Positions 32,420-44,577 of a stretch of DNA of 64,000 bases are shown here, in pieces (positions within the stretch are counted from its first letter, which is position 1; the number at the start of each line of letters is the position of its first letter). The position numbers and the translations under genes are program-made. This DNA comes from Silene conica (Eukaryota; Streptophyta; Magnoliopsida; Caryophyllales; Caryophyllaceae). The notes beneath the pieces were generated by a model. The model ran no database searches. It was not told the origin of the DNA and was given only the letters and a program-made list of their open reading frames with translations. The stretch is from the NCBI GenBank assembly GCA_029255685.2, contig CM055315.2, forward strand, positions 56,143,181 to 56,207,180, given 5' to 3'.

Positions 32420-32755
32420 AACTTGTTGGGAAAGTCTTTGGATAGTAAAGGCTTAATTGAAGCTTGTTCAGAAGCAATGGCTGACGCTGATGGAACGAGT
32501 GTGCAAATTACCGGAGTAAGGAAGGTTTCAAAATAAAGATAAAAAGTGAATAAGCAGATCTTTACCCACTGAGTATACGTTTAGTATAAACTGCGTCTTT
32601 TGTAGATCCTTCGCAAACCTGATCTAATCTCTAACCTTCTTTTGCTTGAGCTTGCCTTCGAAAGAGGTGCTTATGAAGGTGTCGTTACTCGGTATCCTAA
32701 GAATTTCAATGAACATCTTGCTTTCTGGCATCAAATTGGTTCAAAACATTGACAA
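32420..32755 (+). pseudogene. Unidentified coding-like fragments in CACTA-3
   Basis: Short plus-strand stretches read like protein (for example LIEACSEAMADADGTSVQIT at about 32450 and ERGAYEGVVTRYPKNFNEHL at about 32657). The second follows a possible acceptor TTTTGTAG near 32605. They may be pieces of a captured gene. I do not recognise the family and the frames are short. Confidence 0.25.
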
Positions 32756-32942
32756 ACAAAAATATGGGCTTCTACTCATTGAAATTCTAATTTCAGTTGA
32801 TTATGTTATTGTATATATCTTTAGTCTCTAATGTTACTCAGATTGATTGATATTCTTACAGGTTGCTGGTCTACCAAAAAACATAATCAATAGAATTAGG
32901 GTTAATGAAAATTCGAAAACTGAATTGGGTGGTTAAACTTAC

Positions 32943-33180
32943 CAGGAAAGAATAAGTGGTAACGGTCAAAGATAGCGACGGGCAGAGGACAACGGTGGTG
33001 GTTGCGAACAGCGGTGGCATCAGAAGGAGGGAGAAAGAGAAGACGAAGGAGGGAGAAAGGGATTGAATGAAAGGGAGTGACTGAGAAAGAGAAGGCAAAT
33101 GTATTGCAGATGTCAGAAATTGGAGAAATTGAAGATGACAAACATTGAAGATATGGTACTTTTCTTCGTTCTGAAAAAAA
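32943..33180 (-). promoter_or_regulatory. Candidate 5' leader exon of CACTA-3 (minus strand)
   Basis: The minus strand is pyrimidine-rich (CCCTTTCTCCCTCC-like) and ends with CCTG/GTAAGTTT, a strong donor, just inside the right subterminal repeats. The layout parallels that of CACTA-1 and CACTA-4. Confidence 0.4.
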
Positions 33181-33339
33181 TGAAAGATGATTCCTGTGAA
33201 TGTCGAAGACATTCTAGGCGTGATTCGTGATTCGTGAGTTTCTTTTTTTAAAGGCTTTTTATTTTATTATTATTAATTATTATTCTTAAATATATTAGTT
33301 AATTTTACTTAATAAATAAAGTATTTTAGGTATATTATT

Positions 33340-33655
33340 TGAATGGTATTGACGACGGTTCTAGATAAAACTGCCACAAAATCATATAACGGCGGTTCTT
33401 TAATAAAAAAGTGTTGTCAAGTATTATTAGCTTTAACGTCGTTATTAAGGACGGTTATTAATACAACCACCATAATTGACTTATATTGGTGTTTCTTATC
33501 TAGAACCGCCGTAAATATCTACTTCTATTACGGCGGTTCTTAATTTAAACTGTCGCAATAGACCTCCTACACCTTAAAAAATTCCCTCCCGCCAATTTTT
33601 TTGGCTTTTTACGACGGTTCTTTTAGAACCGCCGCGATAAAGGTGTCGCCGTAGG
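33340..33655. repeat. Right subterminal repeats of CACTA-3
   Basis: Units GACGGTTCT, GGCGGTTCTTTA and AGAACCGCCGT recur to the right terminus in both orientations. Confidence 0.75.
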
Positions 33656-33672
33656 GGTATTTTCTATTAGTG

Positions 33673-34297
33673 CCTTCTCCAGCCAGAACTCACACTTACT
33701 CAGCTTAGCATTGAGCTTATGCTCCTCCAGGGTCTGAAGTACTCTCCTCAAATGATCCTCGTGCTCTTCCGCATTCTTGGAATACACTAGGATATCATCT
33801 ATGAATACCACCACGAACTTATCTAGATATGGGCTAAAGACTGGGTTCATCAAATCCATGAACACAGCTGGAGCGTTAGTCAATCCGTATGGCATAACCA
33901 CAAATTCGTAGTGGCCATACCTCGTTCTGAAAGCGGTCTTTGGAATATCTTCATCTTTTATCCTCAACTGGTGATACCCGGATCTCAAATCGATCTTAGA
34001 GAAAACCCCAGCTCCACTTAACTGATCGAACAGGTCGTCAATTCTTGGCAAAGGATAACGGTTCTTGATGGTCACATTGTTCAGCTCTCGGTAGTCAACA
34101 CCAAGCCTCAAACTCCCATCTTTCTTCTTCACAAATAGTACAGGTGCTCCCCAGGGTGACACACTAGGTCGGATGAATCCTTTCTCAACTAGTTCATCCA
34201 ACTGCCTCTTCAATTCTTCCATCTCCTTCGGTCCCATGCGGTACGGTGATTTAGATATTGGCCCCGCCCCTGGTTTTAGGTCAATGGAAAATCCCAC
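33673..34297 (-). CDS. Tekay-type pol: reverse transcriptase core
   Basis: Gypsy RT motifs in order: [74 protein letters not shown] and catalytic [10 protein letters not shown]. The frame reaches the CACTA-3 border; the next part of pol is at 30634. Fossil. Confidence 0.93.
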
Positions 34298-34602
34298 TTC
34301 CCTCCTTGGCGGTAACCCTGGAACGTCGTCTCAGAATACTCCCTCAAACTCCCGCACCACAGGAGTCTCAGCCTCACAATTCCACATTTGGCACAAGATC
34401 AGACTCTCTCATTTCCTCAAGCTAGACTTAAGGGTATTGACAGAAATGAATTTGATTTTAGGTTTGACTCGATATCCCTTGTAAGACACCCTTACTCCTT
34501 TAGGTCCCTTCAAGGATATTTTCTTTTGATGACAGTCAATAAAAGCTCGATACTTCCCCAGCCAGTCCATTCCCAGAATCACCTCAAAGCCCCCAGTGGA
34601 AA

Positions 34603-35280
34603 TTATATGAGGTCACAATAGAAAATTACTTCCCCGATTTTGATGGGTACACTACCATATACTCTATTACAAGTTATCAACTCGCCTGAAGGTATGGTCA
34701 CTGAGTCCGCGACCCAGTCGAACCTCTCAAGTCCCAAGGCCCTAACATGGTCTCTAGACACAAAAGAATGGGTAGCACCGGAATCAAAAAGTACGAACGT
34801 AGGTTTAGAGTTCACAAGAAAAGTACCGGTCACCACATGAGCATCATCCTTAGTTGCCTGTTTTCCCATAGCAAAAAGCATGCCACTGGATTTAGCTCCA
34901 CTTTGGCTGGCAGTAGATGTACCAGCCTGTTGATTTCCTTCTGCCCCTATCTTCTGGTTGCTGCCACCTCCATTGTATTGATTTTGGTACGAACGGTTCT
35001 GATTGTTGTTGTAGTTCCTCTGATAATTGCTGCTGCCTCCAGACTTCGCACCCCCACCATAGTTTGACATGGGTGTACGATAGCCACTGCTACCAAAAGA
35101 CTGAGTGCGTGATCCCTGGTATCCTGATGTAGGCGTACGATAACCCCGGGACTGATTCCCTCCAGATGAGCGATACACCGCCTGCTTGTGCCCCCTCTTT
35201 CCACAGCCAAAACAAACTATCCCAATCGAACCACTGCCAGAACCCCCACTCATGTGATTACCCCCACTCTGATTCCTCAC
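34603..35280 (-). CDS. Tekay-type gag zinc knuckle and aspartic protease
   Basis: The N-terminal part has a knuckle CFGCGKRGHKQAV, then a long N/Q/G/S/Y-rich linker. It ends with the protease active-site region FVLFDSGATHSFVS. Between gag (35335-36048) and RT (33673-34297) on the same strand. Confidence 0.88.
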   Translation of the reverse strand: MRNQSGGNHMSGGSGSGSIGIVCFGCGKRGHKQAVYRSSGGNQSRGYRTPTSGYQGSRTQSFGSSGYRTPMSNYGGGAKSGGSSNYQRNYNNNQNRSYQNQYNGGGSNQKIGAEGNQQAGTSTASQSGAKSSGMLFAMGKQATKDDAHVVTGTFLVNSKPTFVLFDSGATHSFVSRDHVRALGLERFDWVADSVTIPSGELITCNRVYGSVPIKIGEVIFYCDLI

Positions 35281-35334
35281 TCCTCCGGAAGCATTGTTGC
35301 TGAAATACCCACTATACTTGTTGGTGCTTTGCTT

Positions 35335-36048
35335 CTACAACCCAGAACTCTCAGTCACTACTTCAGCCTTCCTCTTTTCAGATTTTGACTTCTTGTCCTC
35401 CTTAATCATCTCTGAGAGCCTCTCCGCCGCCCCAGCCCTTAAGTAGATGTCCCGAACTGTGGTGGGCGGAGCCGCAATCAGCCTCTTCATGATATTGATT
35501 GACAACCCCCTCTCAAACTTCATTGCCAGCATAGCATCATCAAAACCCATGTCCCCCACATAGCTCACCAACTGGATAAATTTCCTATAATAGGCCTCCA
35601 CCGTCATATCCTCCGTCATTCGGAAGGTATCGAACTCCTCTCTCAGCTTACTTTTCTGGAATTCTGGTAGGAACACTTGATATAGGATCCTCTTAAATGC
35701 GATCCAGGCAACAAACTCGGTCCCATCCTCTCTAGCTGCCTCTCGGATTTTTCCCTTGTTCCCGGTCCACAAGTCACCGGCCATGTCTCGCAGATAGTGA
35801 GCTGCTTGGTCAACCCTCAGTTCCTCGGGACAATCCCCTAGCTCGAATAAGTTACTGAATTCCCGGCACCAAGCCCCTAGTAGATGAGGTTCCCCCTCCC
35901 CAGTGAATTGGGTAGGGTGATGCCTCGCGATAATCGTGCTCATTTTTGCGGAGTCCATACGTTTGGCCTTTAGGGCCACGTTCTCGGCTATCAAACGATC
36001 CAATTCTTCTTGCGTGATGTTAGCGACATTTTTTCTTCGCGGAGGCAT
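35335..36048 (-). CDS. Tekay-type gag (Retrotrans_gag)
   Basis: I chose the start MPPRRKNVANITQEELD, usual for this lineage, over an in-frame upstream methionine. The capsid part includes LLGAWCREFSNLFELGDCPE, AAHYLRDMAGDLW, FLPEFQKSKLREEFDTFRMT and YYRKFIQLVSYVGDM. It ends in a lysine-rich stretch (KEDKKSKSEKRK) before the knuckle-containing segment. Confidence 0.9.
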   Translation of the reverse strand: MPPRRKNVANITQEELDRLIAENVALKAKRMDSAKMSTIIARHHPTQFTGEGEPHLLGAWCREFSNLFELGDCPEELRVDQAAHYLRDMAGDLWTGNKGKIREAAREDGTEFVAWIAFKRILYQVFLPEFQKSKLREEFDTFRMTEDMTVEAYYRKFIQLVSYVGDMGFDDAMLAMKFERGLSINIMKRLIAAPPTTVRDIYLRAGAAERLSEMIKEDKKSKSEKRKAEVVTESSGL

Positions 36049-36602
36049 ACTATAATACAAAAGAAAAGAAATGAGTGCCGACTCATGTGGGCACCCATTT
36101 GGGTTAGGGCTATAGTCCCTAAACAATAGAGTCTTTTAAATAACTAAAATGCCGAGTACACTCATTTATAACATGGCTGAGGGATCACATAACCGCATAT
36201 CGCTAGACATGATAAAAAAAAAATTAATGACATGATTCAAATCACCTCATACATCCATATTAATATACACCTTTTGTATTCATATAAATAAAATTCTTTC
36301 ATGCTCATGCCCTTACTGGCTTTTCCAAATCGTTCACATATACGCAGAGTTATTTAGACTCTTATGTAAAATTCCTATCATAATTCCCCATCACTTCCGT
36401 TACCTCTTATTCTACCCTTTTCTCTCATATATACACTCTGGGTTCCCGGGTAAAACTGAGAGGGCCAATGGTTCGGTGTGAGGGGGCCCCAGACTCATAC
36501 TTTTCCTTTAGTGTGCTCCTAACAGTCCTATCCCGAGGTTCATTTTTATTTAGACTCATCCTACATTCATTGGATTCATTAGGTTAGGCCTGAGGATCGT
36601 TC

Positions 36603-36617
36603 GCTCTGATACCACTT
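36603..36617 (-). promoter_or_regulatory. Primer-binding site of the Tekay-type element
   Basis: Element-sense TGGTATCAGAGC separated from the 5' LTR by a few bases, complementary to initiator tRNA-Met. Confidence 0.88.
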
Positions 36618-37577
36618 TGTAACACCCCCATTTATTTAAGGGCCTGAACTAGGACTCCTCAGATAAATCGGTGTGTTACCATCTCGGTTTCCCGAGGCAG
36701 TAGATACAAAGGAAAGAAAAACAGTACTTTATTATTAATGTTAACTCAGAAACAAGTTTGTACAACCAACTTAAAACTGTCTTGTGAAACAAAATTACAA
36801 CTCACGACCAACAACTATAGTGATCTAGACTAGTCTGGTCCAAATCCAAGCTCTCTCTTCCCATAGCTTCCCATAGTCTCAGCCACTTGTCAATCCGCTC
36901 CCCAATAATTTGGTTCATCACAGGTGATCACGAATACACAGGGTCAACCACGAGGTTGAGTAGAGGAAAAGTAAACAATCAAACATTACTATAAATAGGA
37001 ATCCAATCATCCCCACTCTGAGTCACAAGACCCATTAACTCCGCACCGCTCACAAGGCCCATTAACTCCGCACCGATCACAAGGCCCATTAACTCCGCAC
37101 CGATCACAAGGCCCATTAACTCTGCACCGATCACAAGGCCCATTAACTCTGCACCAATCACATGGCCTATTTCTCATCACCTCATATCGTATCGCAGAAT
37201 ATATAATCACATATCGCAATATACCAATCAAATATTAATATAAAATAATCATGGTTATCATCAAATAACAACAGAGTAATCATTAGTATATACACCGTAT
37301 TTCCCCTACCTCGAAATTGCGGAAGATAACATCAAGTGCGCAATAGCTACTAAAAGTGTTCCACGCGGAAACCTCCACCTAGACATATATTATATAATTA
37401 ATAAAACTCCCTAAATCTCGTAACATAAGTACGCATTCTATTTATAGCAATATCCTAATAAGGAAAGTTTCTTTTAAAAGACATTACTTAAAATAGTAGC
37501 TTTCTATATAAAGTAGCTACCTTAAATAACAAAGGCAACAAATGATAATAATTATACTATTAGTAATAATAACAATA

Positions 37578-37622
<45 letters not shown>

Positions 37623-38950
37623 GGTAAAAGATAACAATAAAGATATCAAATATTAGTAGTAATATTAATAATAATATTATTAACACCATTATATAAAAAA
37701 AACAAGAAAACGACATCTACCCCAAACAGCCACAACCCGCGACCACAACTACTCCCTCTCCGTCGTGCGGCCACCCTGGTCCCTGCCGACAACCACCCGA
37801 CGCAGTCCCCACACCACGTGTTACACCCCTGACACCCTCCAGCACCGTCGACCACCTTCGACGAGTAGAACCAGGGCCATTGCAAGGCCTGGTTCACGAC
37901 CCTCCTGTAGATCTCTCTCTTACAACCCCTACGAAACCTCCCTGAAACCACCACCGACACCCCTGCCGCCGACTACTCTCACCTCAACCACCACCATTGA
38001 AACCAGACGCATACGAGAACTATGGTACCACCGCATAGACCTCCCCTAGTCGGCGGTGATACCATCCCAACAACCCCAACCCGACACACGGTAATACCCA
38101 ACTCCCTGACAACCCTTTCGAAACCCTCTTCTCCACCATAATTAACCACCCCTAACCACCGTGACCAGCACCCCCTGTACAACCCAAACGCCACCTGACT
38201 CCCTAACCCAAGACCCGTAAAAACCAAACACACACCTCAACACAAACCTTAAGTAAAACATATACAGTACACTGATTATTAAGTATTATAGAAAACAGAA
38301 CGAAATAGTAAACTCATGGACACCGTATAAACCACCCTCTATGATGGACTTTACAGCCAACGACACCACACTAGTAGTTTACATATGTTTATTACGCGAC
38401 CTACTACAAACTTATACCAAAAACAACAAGGATAAGTCGGATTACATATAACTAAATACGTTCTAAAAGTGTTATAAACCAACAGGGATTTTCAACGTGT
38501 GTAACATACCAGGTCTTTCGCAAAAACGATCCGCTGTACACTACCCTACAACCACCGTGGACAGGTTCTTTTCCTTCTCTGAAGTGACGGCTAGGGTTTT
38601 GTGTGAAAAGATTTGAGCTAGGATGAGGGTTAGGGTAAGATTAGAGTGTCTATATATGGCGGCATAACCTCCTGCTGCGTTTTTGTTATAAAACAACGTA
38701 TGGGCTAAGGTTATTATATTCACGCATCTCGAGGCCCACAACTTCTAGCCAAAGATCAGGGGTTCGAACCCCCTTAACGACATACTCCCAAAATAAATTA
38801 GAAGGCTTAGGTCTTCACTTCGAACCCCACCAAGGATTATTATGTCTAGCATAAAAGTATATACGTTGATTACATACGAACAATCACGATGACTCAACGT
38901 TGACCGCATAATTAATTATTATTTTTAATAATAAAACACGGGTTATTACA
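36618..38950 (-). repeat. 5' LTR of the Tekay-type element
   Basis: 2333 bp; element-sense start TGTAATAACCCG and end GGGGGTGTTACA. Contains the 27-bp minisatellite (37020-37165) and a longer (AAT)n run (37575-37622) than the other LTR. Confidence 0.95.
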
Positions 38951-38955
38951 GGAGT

Positions 38956-39796
38956 TCACCCTGATCCTTCTATTGGTACGTACATGTTTACTGCTTTTTA
39001 TAAACTAATGTGCATGGAAACCGTTAAGGTCTTATCCTTCCTCCTTAGACTCCTGTTAGTCTTTCTTGGGAACTATCGGCATTCCCCTTCGACTCAACCT
39101 TGTAGCTTGCTTTCCTGAGACACATTGTAAGGTAACCTACCTTAGATAGACTTGGGAAATTTCTTGAGGTTAATCGTAGACCGTGTTTCAGAGAGTGGTT
39201 TTATTTGAGGAAAACCTATGAGGTATTTTGAGACAGGTTTTGGTGATCCTAGTGTCTATATGTTACCAATTTGAAGAGTGAGAGTGAATGATAGGATACT
39301 TACGCTAAGTGGAGTTTTTATACATGGTCTTCTGTGGAATTTAGATATGAGAACCCTGCTGAATCGTGAGTAATTGTGGATTTGGGAGTACCGTTTGAGG
39401 ATTTAGACGAAATACTTAGAGACCTAGATGATTTTAGAGGGAAATACTTAATCATGAGGAATGAGAGTACTGGTAACAGTGTGAGAATGTTGAGGCATTT
39501 ACAATTCGACATATAGAGTAGACTGGGCATTTGACCTTAGGATACTTAATGGATCTTAACGTTTTTCTATTGAAGAATCTAAGGGAAATCTGAGGATGCA
39601 CCACCGGTATCTGGATAGTATAAAGTAATTCATTGGGAGATGAAAGTTCGGAAACTCGATGATTTAAGAATGGTAATCTGGTGGACAATAATGTAAGAGT
39701 AGCAGATATAGCATATGGGTTTGATAGCCTGAGAGTATTATTGAATTGTCATTTGAGGAACTGGCAGAGATGAGTTATCTAAAACTTTTGGGAATA
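38956..39796. other. Non-coding interior of the old gypsy element
   Basis: Flank of the Tekay-type element on the left and CACTA-4 on the right. No domain recognised in any frame. Probably decayed or non-coding interior of the gypsy element whose gag piece is at 25640-26038. Confidence 0.35.
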
Positions 39797-39824
39797 GGTC
39801 ACTATTACAAAAAACCCCTATCGT

Positions 39825-40125
39825 GTCGCAGCTATCGTGACGGTTCTAATAGAAACGACATAAAAGGGCCAAAAAAATTGGCGGGAAGGATTTTTTTAGG
39901 CTATAGGGAGTCTATTGTGACGGTTTTAATAAAGAACCGTCACGATAAAATAAATTATTTGTGTCGGTTGTAAGTCAGAACCGCCACTATAAATTATTTG
40001 TGACGGTTTTAAGTATAACCGACATTAATAACGACATTAAAAGTAGTGAAAAAAAAACAACGGTTTTTTACCAAAAACCGTCACCGTATGAATTTTGTGA
40101 CGGTTTTAATTAGAATAGACGTATA
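39825..40125. repeat. Left subterminal repeats of CACTA-4
   Basis: GTGACGGTTTTAA, AGAACCGTCAC and related units in both orientations, matching the unit type of the right array. Confidence 0.75.
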
Positions 40126-40189
40126 TCAAGCTAGGACGTGTTTGTGTTGAAGTTAACTGCTGCTACTAATACGCGCGCCTTCTTCTAAA

Positions 40190-40560
40190 ACAGATTCAAT
40201 TCAACTACAACACGATTCTTCTTCAAAACAAATTCAATTCAACTGCTCCTCAATCCTAATTGAATTCAACTAAAACAAACCCACTTTATATATCAATTCA
40301 TTCCCAAATCGTCAATTCGTTCCCAAATGAGCAATTCGTTAGCAATTCGTTCACAAATCAGCAATTCATTCACAATTTGTTCATAATTCGTTTTGAATTC
40401 GCAATCAGGCGTTCACAGTTTGTTCACAATTGGCAATCATAATTCGTTCATAGTTAGTTCACAATTCGCAATCAGCAGTTCGAAAGCAGATAGCAGTTCT
40501 TTCATATTTCGCCAACAACAATTCGCAATCACCAATTCGTTCGCAATTCGTCAATCAAAG
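40190..40560 (+). promoter_or_regulatory. Candidate 5' leader exon of CACTA-4
   Basis: A repetitive stretch rich in AATTCGTTC and CAATTCGCAATC, ending CAAAG/GTGTGT, a possible donor at 40561. An intron of about 1.8 kb would lead to the transposase-associated exon near 42342. Inferred from layout. Confidence 0.4.
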
Positions 40561-41639
40561 GTGTGTCATAATACTATTGCTTTTTCTATAATCAATTTCA
40601 GTAATATGTTGTTTAATTTGATATTTATCTCATATCTATACTGCTTACGTAATTTAGCTTACTACGGAACAGTAGAAATAGAATTATGTGAATACCAATT
40701 GCTGCCCCATTTAGCTATCCTTAATCTAGCTCTTTTATGGATTATGTGAACACTAGAAATATAATTTGAAATTGGGTGGTAGTATATGCAGTAGCAAGTA
40801 GCTAGTACAATGTGGTTGAAATTATTCAAATAACTTTCAAATTTTATAACCGTGTTAAATAAAAATTTATGTTATACTAGTAGTGTCACAATATGTCGAG
40901 TTAAAAGGGCAATGTTAGTACTTCTATGGGTTTAATTAAGGGTCACCTATCAAGTGGTAAAAATATCGAATAAGTTACCTATTGGTAGTTGGTTGTGTTT
41001 TTTACCGATTTGCGATGTTCCAAATGATCCATGGCTGTGAAAACCAAGTTCAGTCTAACAATCAAGCTCCTATAGGTGGCCAAGCTAGCTAGGAGTAAGG
41101 CGACTATTCCAAGAAACCCATTTCAATAGCATGCATCATCCATTCTGAAAGTACTATCAAGTCATGCTTAAATTACCAATTACATCTATACCATGTTTTG
41201 TATTCTTAGTTTTACAATGTGGGTGTCTTTCCAAAGTAAATTTTGAACCACTAAACTGTTTTCTAGTATCGCGAACTTCACATCAGTCTGTAGGTTTTTA
41301 TCTATGTAATGAAATTTTGTATGATCTAGGCACTGTTTCGGAGTGTGGCTCAGGTAGAATTTGACCATAAAAATTCTATATGCTTACGATTGGGTTTGAA
41401 TTGTCTACTCTGGTGAAACTAGATGAAACAGTAACCTGCAAGTTAGCAGCCCGTCTGTAAATTTTTTTTAGCCAAAATTCTACTGCTGTACTATGAATTG
41501 AAGTTGGAAATATATTGTGCTGTATTCGTGTGTCTTACGGGTTGGTTTCAGTCAAAACTCATACCATTCTCACTAAACATCCCAAGGTGACTTCTATAGC
41601 TTTTGTTTTAATCAGGGCTCCTTGGCTACTAGTCTAAAT

Positions 41640-41995
41640 AATTTGAATAATTTGAAGCAAGTACAACAGCAGTTTCTTGGAATAGTCAAAATTTTATATG
41701 CAGTAGCTAGTACAACAGCAGTAGAGCTGCAGCAGTTGCAGCGTATATGTGCAGACGTAGTACAGCAGTGACAAGAGTATCGCAGTAGTAGTAAGTGTAG
41801 TGACAGTTCCAAGTAGAAGGGGATGGGAGGGTCTGGTATAGCCAGAGCATTAGATGTGCAGTCAGTAATAGGAGGAAATCAGACCTGTAGTGTCTGATAG
41901 AGGGTAGCAACAGAATAAAGACTTTATAGTCTAACAGTGGCAGCAGCAGTAAATAGTGACAACAGTACAACAGTAACTACTAGTACAGTGGTAGG
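41640..41995. repeat. Low-complexity AGTA/GCAG-rich tract in the CACTA-4 intron
   Basis: Irregular repetition of AGTACAACAGCAGTAG-like words, without coding content. Confidence 0.6.
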
Positions 41996-42341
41996 CTTTG
42001 ACATTCAGTCCCTGATTCATAACTATCCAAGTAAGTAGATGGAACGGGGTCTTGTTGAGTCAGTTGCGCTTCCCACCTCTTGTTTTAGAATGCACTTAAG
42101 TATTGCATACCCTATTCTTTCCAGTTCCTACCCTATATAATATCTTCTCATATACAGTTTGCTGAGTAAGGAAACTGCTACTCAATTTCGACAAGCTTGG
42201 CCAATATTTTAATTGTCTCTAGCCACCTAAAAAGGACATAAACATAAACATTGACCCAACCAAAGTAATAATTTGAATTTTTAAATAATTATATCAGGAA
42301 CAAGTTGCTAATAACTTCATGTTTAATTTGATAATTAGAGT

Positions 42342-42640
42342 ATGGATCGAAGTTGGATGTATGGAAAGCGGGATTTTGAGTTTATGTCAAGGCTTGATGA
42401 ATTTATTAGTCATGCTATTGAACATCAAAGACTATGTGGGGACGGCGAACAACTTTTATGCCCGTGTAGCGTCTGCAAGAATCGGATCAAAATAAGTTCT
42501 GCAAGAGAAATGCGAAACCACTTGATAATGAAGGGTTTTAAACCAGATTATAGTGTGTGGATATGGCATGGAGAGAAATGTAATGACAGTCATGGTAGTA
42601 CGAGGGCCAAATATCTTGGGATCAATGTTGATAATGTGGA
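42342..42640 (+). CDS. Transposase-associated domain (CACTA transposase N-terminus)
   Basis: Starts MDRSWMYGKRDFEFMSRLDE, contains the CPCSVCKNR zinc-binding-like motif and ends with HLIMKGFKPDYSVWIWHGE, the hallmark of the plant transposase-associated domain (Pfam Transpos_assoc) that precedes the CACTA transposase core. The open frame continues to 43040, but after about 42660 the residues look random, so the transposase core has been lost or replaced here. Confidence 0.88.
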
Positions 42641-42659
42641 TGAGCTGGTGTTTAAGGCT

Positions 42660-43497
42660 GTATTATCTGCGTTTGTCTACTGCCCAGACCCCCATTCCGT
42701 GTCTGCACTTTTATTTCCGTGTCTGCACTTCAGTTTCTGTGCACCCGTGATGTCCCTCCTCATTTCTGCATTCTATTGCTGTACCATCTGCTCTTCTACT
42801 CCTCTGTTTCTGAATTCCGTGCTACTTACTGCCCTTGCTGCACTTCCCTTGCCCCTGTACATCACTACATTATTTACTGCTGCTATACTTTCTGCCTGTG
42901 TCTCTGGTCTGTTCAGACCAGACCGGACACCACGCATTGGCACGGTTGCTGCTGCTGCTGCTGTACGCATTGGCACGGTTGCTGCTCACGATTATCTTAG
43001 GCAAGGGTTTTGTGTTTGCATTACCAGTTTGGCATTTTAGCATGTCTTCTTTTAAGATTTAAGTTAGGATGCATAAAGTTTCAATCTTTACAAGGAACCT
43101 ATTTTCAGACTTTTGTTTCATTTGCATATGTTGATCCAATCCAAGAATAGGCGACATAGATCAGAGGTTGGAGTATTAAACAGTAATACTCCATAAACAG
43201 ACTATTTTCAGTGACTCATAATGAAAACCGCGTCTAATATTGCACTGATAGCTACTCTACTATACCAGTACATCACTGATGGTTATCCTATCATCAAGAA
43301 CTTACTAGGGCTTCTGTTTTCTTAGACCTTAGATTCTTTCTTTAATTTACTTTTATGCCTCCTTATTCAAGCGTGGCTAGTACTCCATTGCATTTCATGA
43401 GCATAAGGTCCTCTCTTCTTATTGTCTTGTTGACATGCTCCCATAACCTGCGTTTGAAAATTCTTAATTCCATAGGAAGTGGGTTGGATCCATTTAG
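42660..43497 (+). other. Unassigned stretch between the transposase domain and the TRM13 fragment
   Basis: Pyrimidine-rich sequence with a small repeat (ACGCATTGGCACGGTTGCTG twice, about 42931 and 42964). It could be the upstream part of the captured TRM13 locus or the filler of a rearrangement. No domain seen. Confidence 0.35.
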
Positions 43498-44301
43498 CGC
43501 TGCCAATTTTGGCTGCCTAAAAAGAATAGATTATGCTCCAACGCCCCTCTTCATCCTTCCTTGTTAGTCTTCTTTGCTCTCTATTATCCGCTCTCAGTTG
43601 TTTTTTTCCTATTTGTGGTCATTTCTGCCTTTACTTTAGGTTTTGCGGAAATCACACTACAAGGTCTCATGTTAAGTGGGTTCCTTGCCCAATTGACCCT
43701 TCTCAGTAATCACTCTCTTACCCTTTTCTCTATTTTGTTTTCTTCATTTTGCTCTCTTGCTTTGCATATCTATTACTCCTTTATCTTGCTTCTGATTTTG
43801 AAATTCTCAAATATAAAGTCAAGTACTTGAAGAAAACATGGACGGACATGTCAAGAAGTGCCCCATGTTGAAACAAACTCAGGCCTTATCAATTGAGCCT
43901 TATTACCAAAAGGGAATTAACAGCGGCACCCATGATTCTGCACTCGTAGATGAACATGATGTTACCTCCTCTGAAATGAAGAGGAATCTGGTTTATGCTT
44001 TGACTCTTCACCAATTTTATACTTTGCTTTCCAAAATTCGTGCTATTCACGCCTCCCTTTGCAAAGATATAGCCTTTTCTTATAAGGTGCCTGAAGCTTG
44101 TGAAGTCTGGATGAAAAGACAGATTGATAGGTCTCTATTTGTGTTCCTCTTCAGACTTTTTTTGGTGAAATGGTGTTTCCTGTTGTAATCAAAAGACAAA
44201 TTGATGTGCTCACTACTTGCAGGAAATTGCCATACCAGGAGAAACATGTCCTGCAACAGGCTTCTATTCTTGGTAATCTGGAGGACTTGGGTGTTTTGAG
44301 T
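43498..44301 (+). pseudogene. TRM13: Captured TRM13 (tRNA 2'-O-methyltransferase) N-terminal fragment with introns
   Basis: Four exon-like blocks with AG/GT borders: about 43498-43564, 43640-43705, 43819-44130 and 44223-44301. The first two encode a CCCH zinc finger (CQFWLPKKNRLCSNAPL, then FCGNH) and the start of a CHHC finger (WVPCPIDPS). The third continues it (EENMDGHVKKCPMLK) and then has ALSIEPYYQKGIN, VPEACEVWM and others. The fourth has KLPYQEKHVLQQASILGNLE. This order is that of eukaryotic TRM13, which methylates the 2'-OH of tRNA position 4. The catalytic methyltransferase domain is absent. Introns retained, so captured as DNA. Confidence 0.82.
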
Positions 44302-44577
44302 TATAGTGCTCAAGCTTTTCACTACTTTTGATCTAGCCTGTGTCTCTATGTTTGGCTTCACTGTAAATGAAATTAAGTCTTCCCCAACAATAATATCAAC
44401 AAGACTCCCATCTACTGTATTTTCCCATGTTTCCTTAGATTTTAAATGCTTGAAATCTTGTATAGATCAAAAGTATACATGATTACATGTTGTTGATGCT
44501 CTACCACATCTTTATGCTGCTTGAAATCTTGTTCTTTATATTATATGTTAACTCTACGTATGAACTCAAATGTATAG

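Larger units (their letters stand above)
30730..33672. mobile_element. CACTA-3: non-autonomous CACTA element in Tekay-type RT
   Basis: Left end CACTAGTAGAAAAACCCCC; right end on minus CACTAATAGAAAATACCCC. TSD CCT at 30727-30729 and 33673-33675. Subterminal arrays of ACGACGGTT/AACCGTCGT. No transposase. A possible minus-strand leader exon ends in a good splice donor near 32943, and a short unidentified coding-like stretch lies at about 32600-32750. Confidence 0.93.
26044..38950 (-). mobile_element. Ty3/gypsy chromovirus, Tekay (Del) type, with CACTA-3 inside
   Basis: LTRs at 26044-28365 and 36618-38950 (2322 and 2333 bp); TSD GGAGT at 26039-26043 and 38951-38955. The primer-binding site beside 36618 gives minus orientation. 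Gypsy order: gag, protease, RT, RNase H, integrase, chromodomain-like end. CACTA-3 (30730-33672) lies in RT. The LTRs differ at a few dozen sites by eye, so it is clearly older than the Angela-type copy. Coding parts are broken in a few places. Confidence 0.95.
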
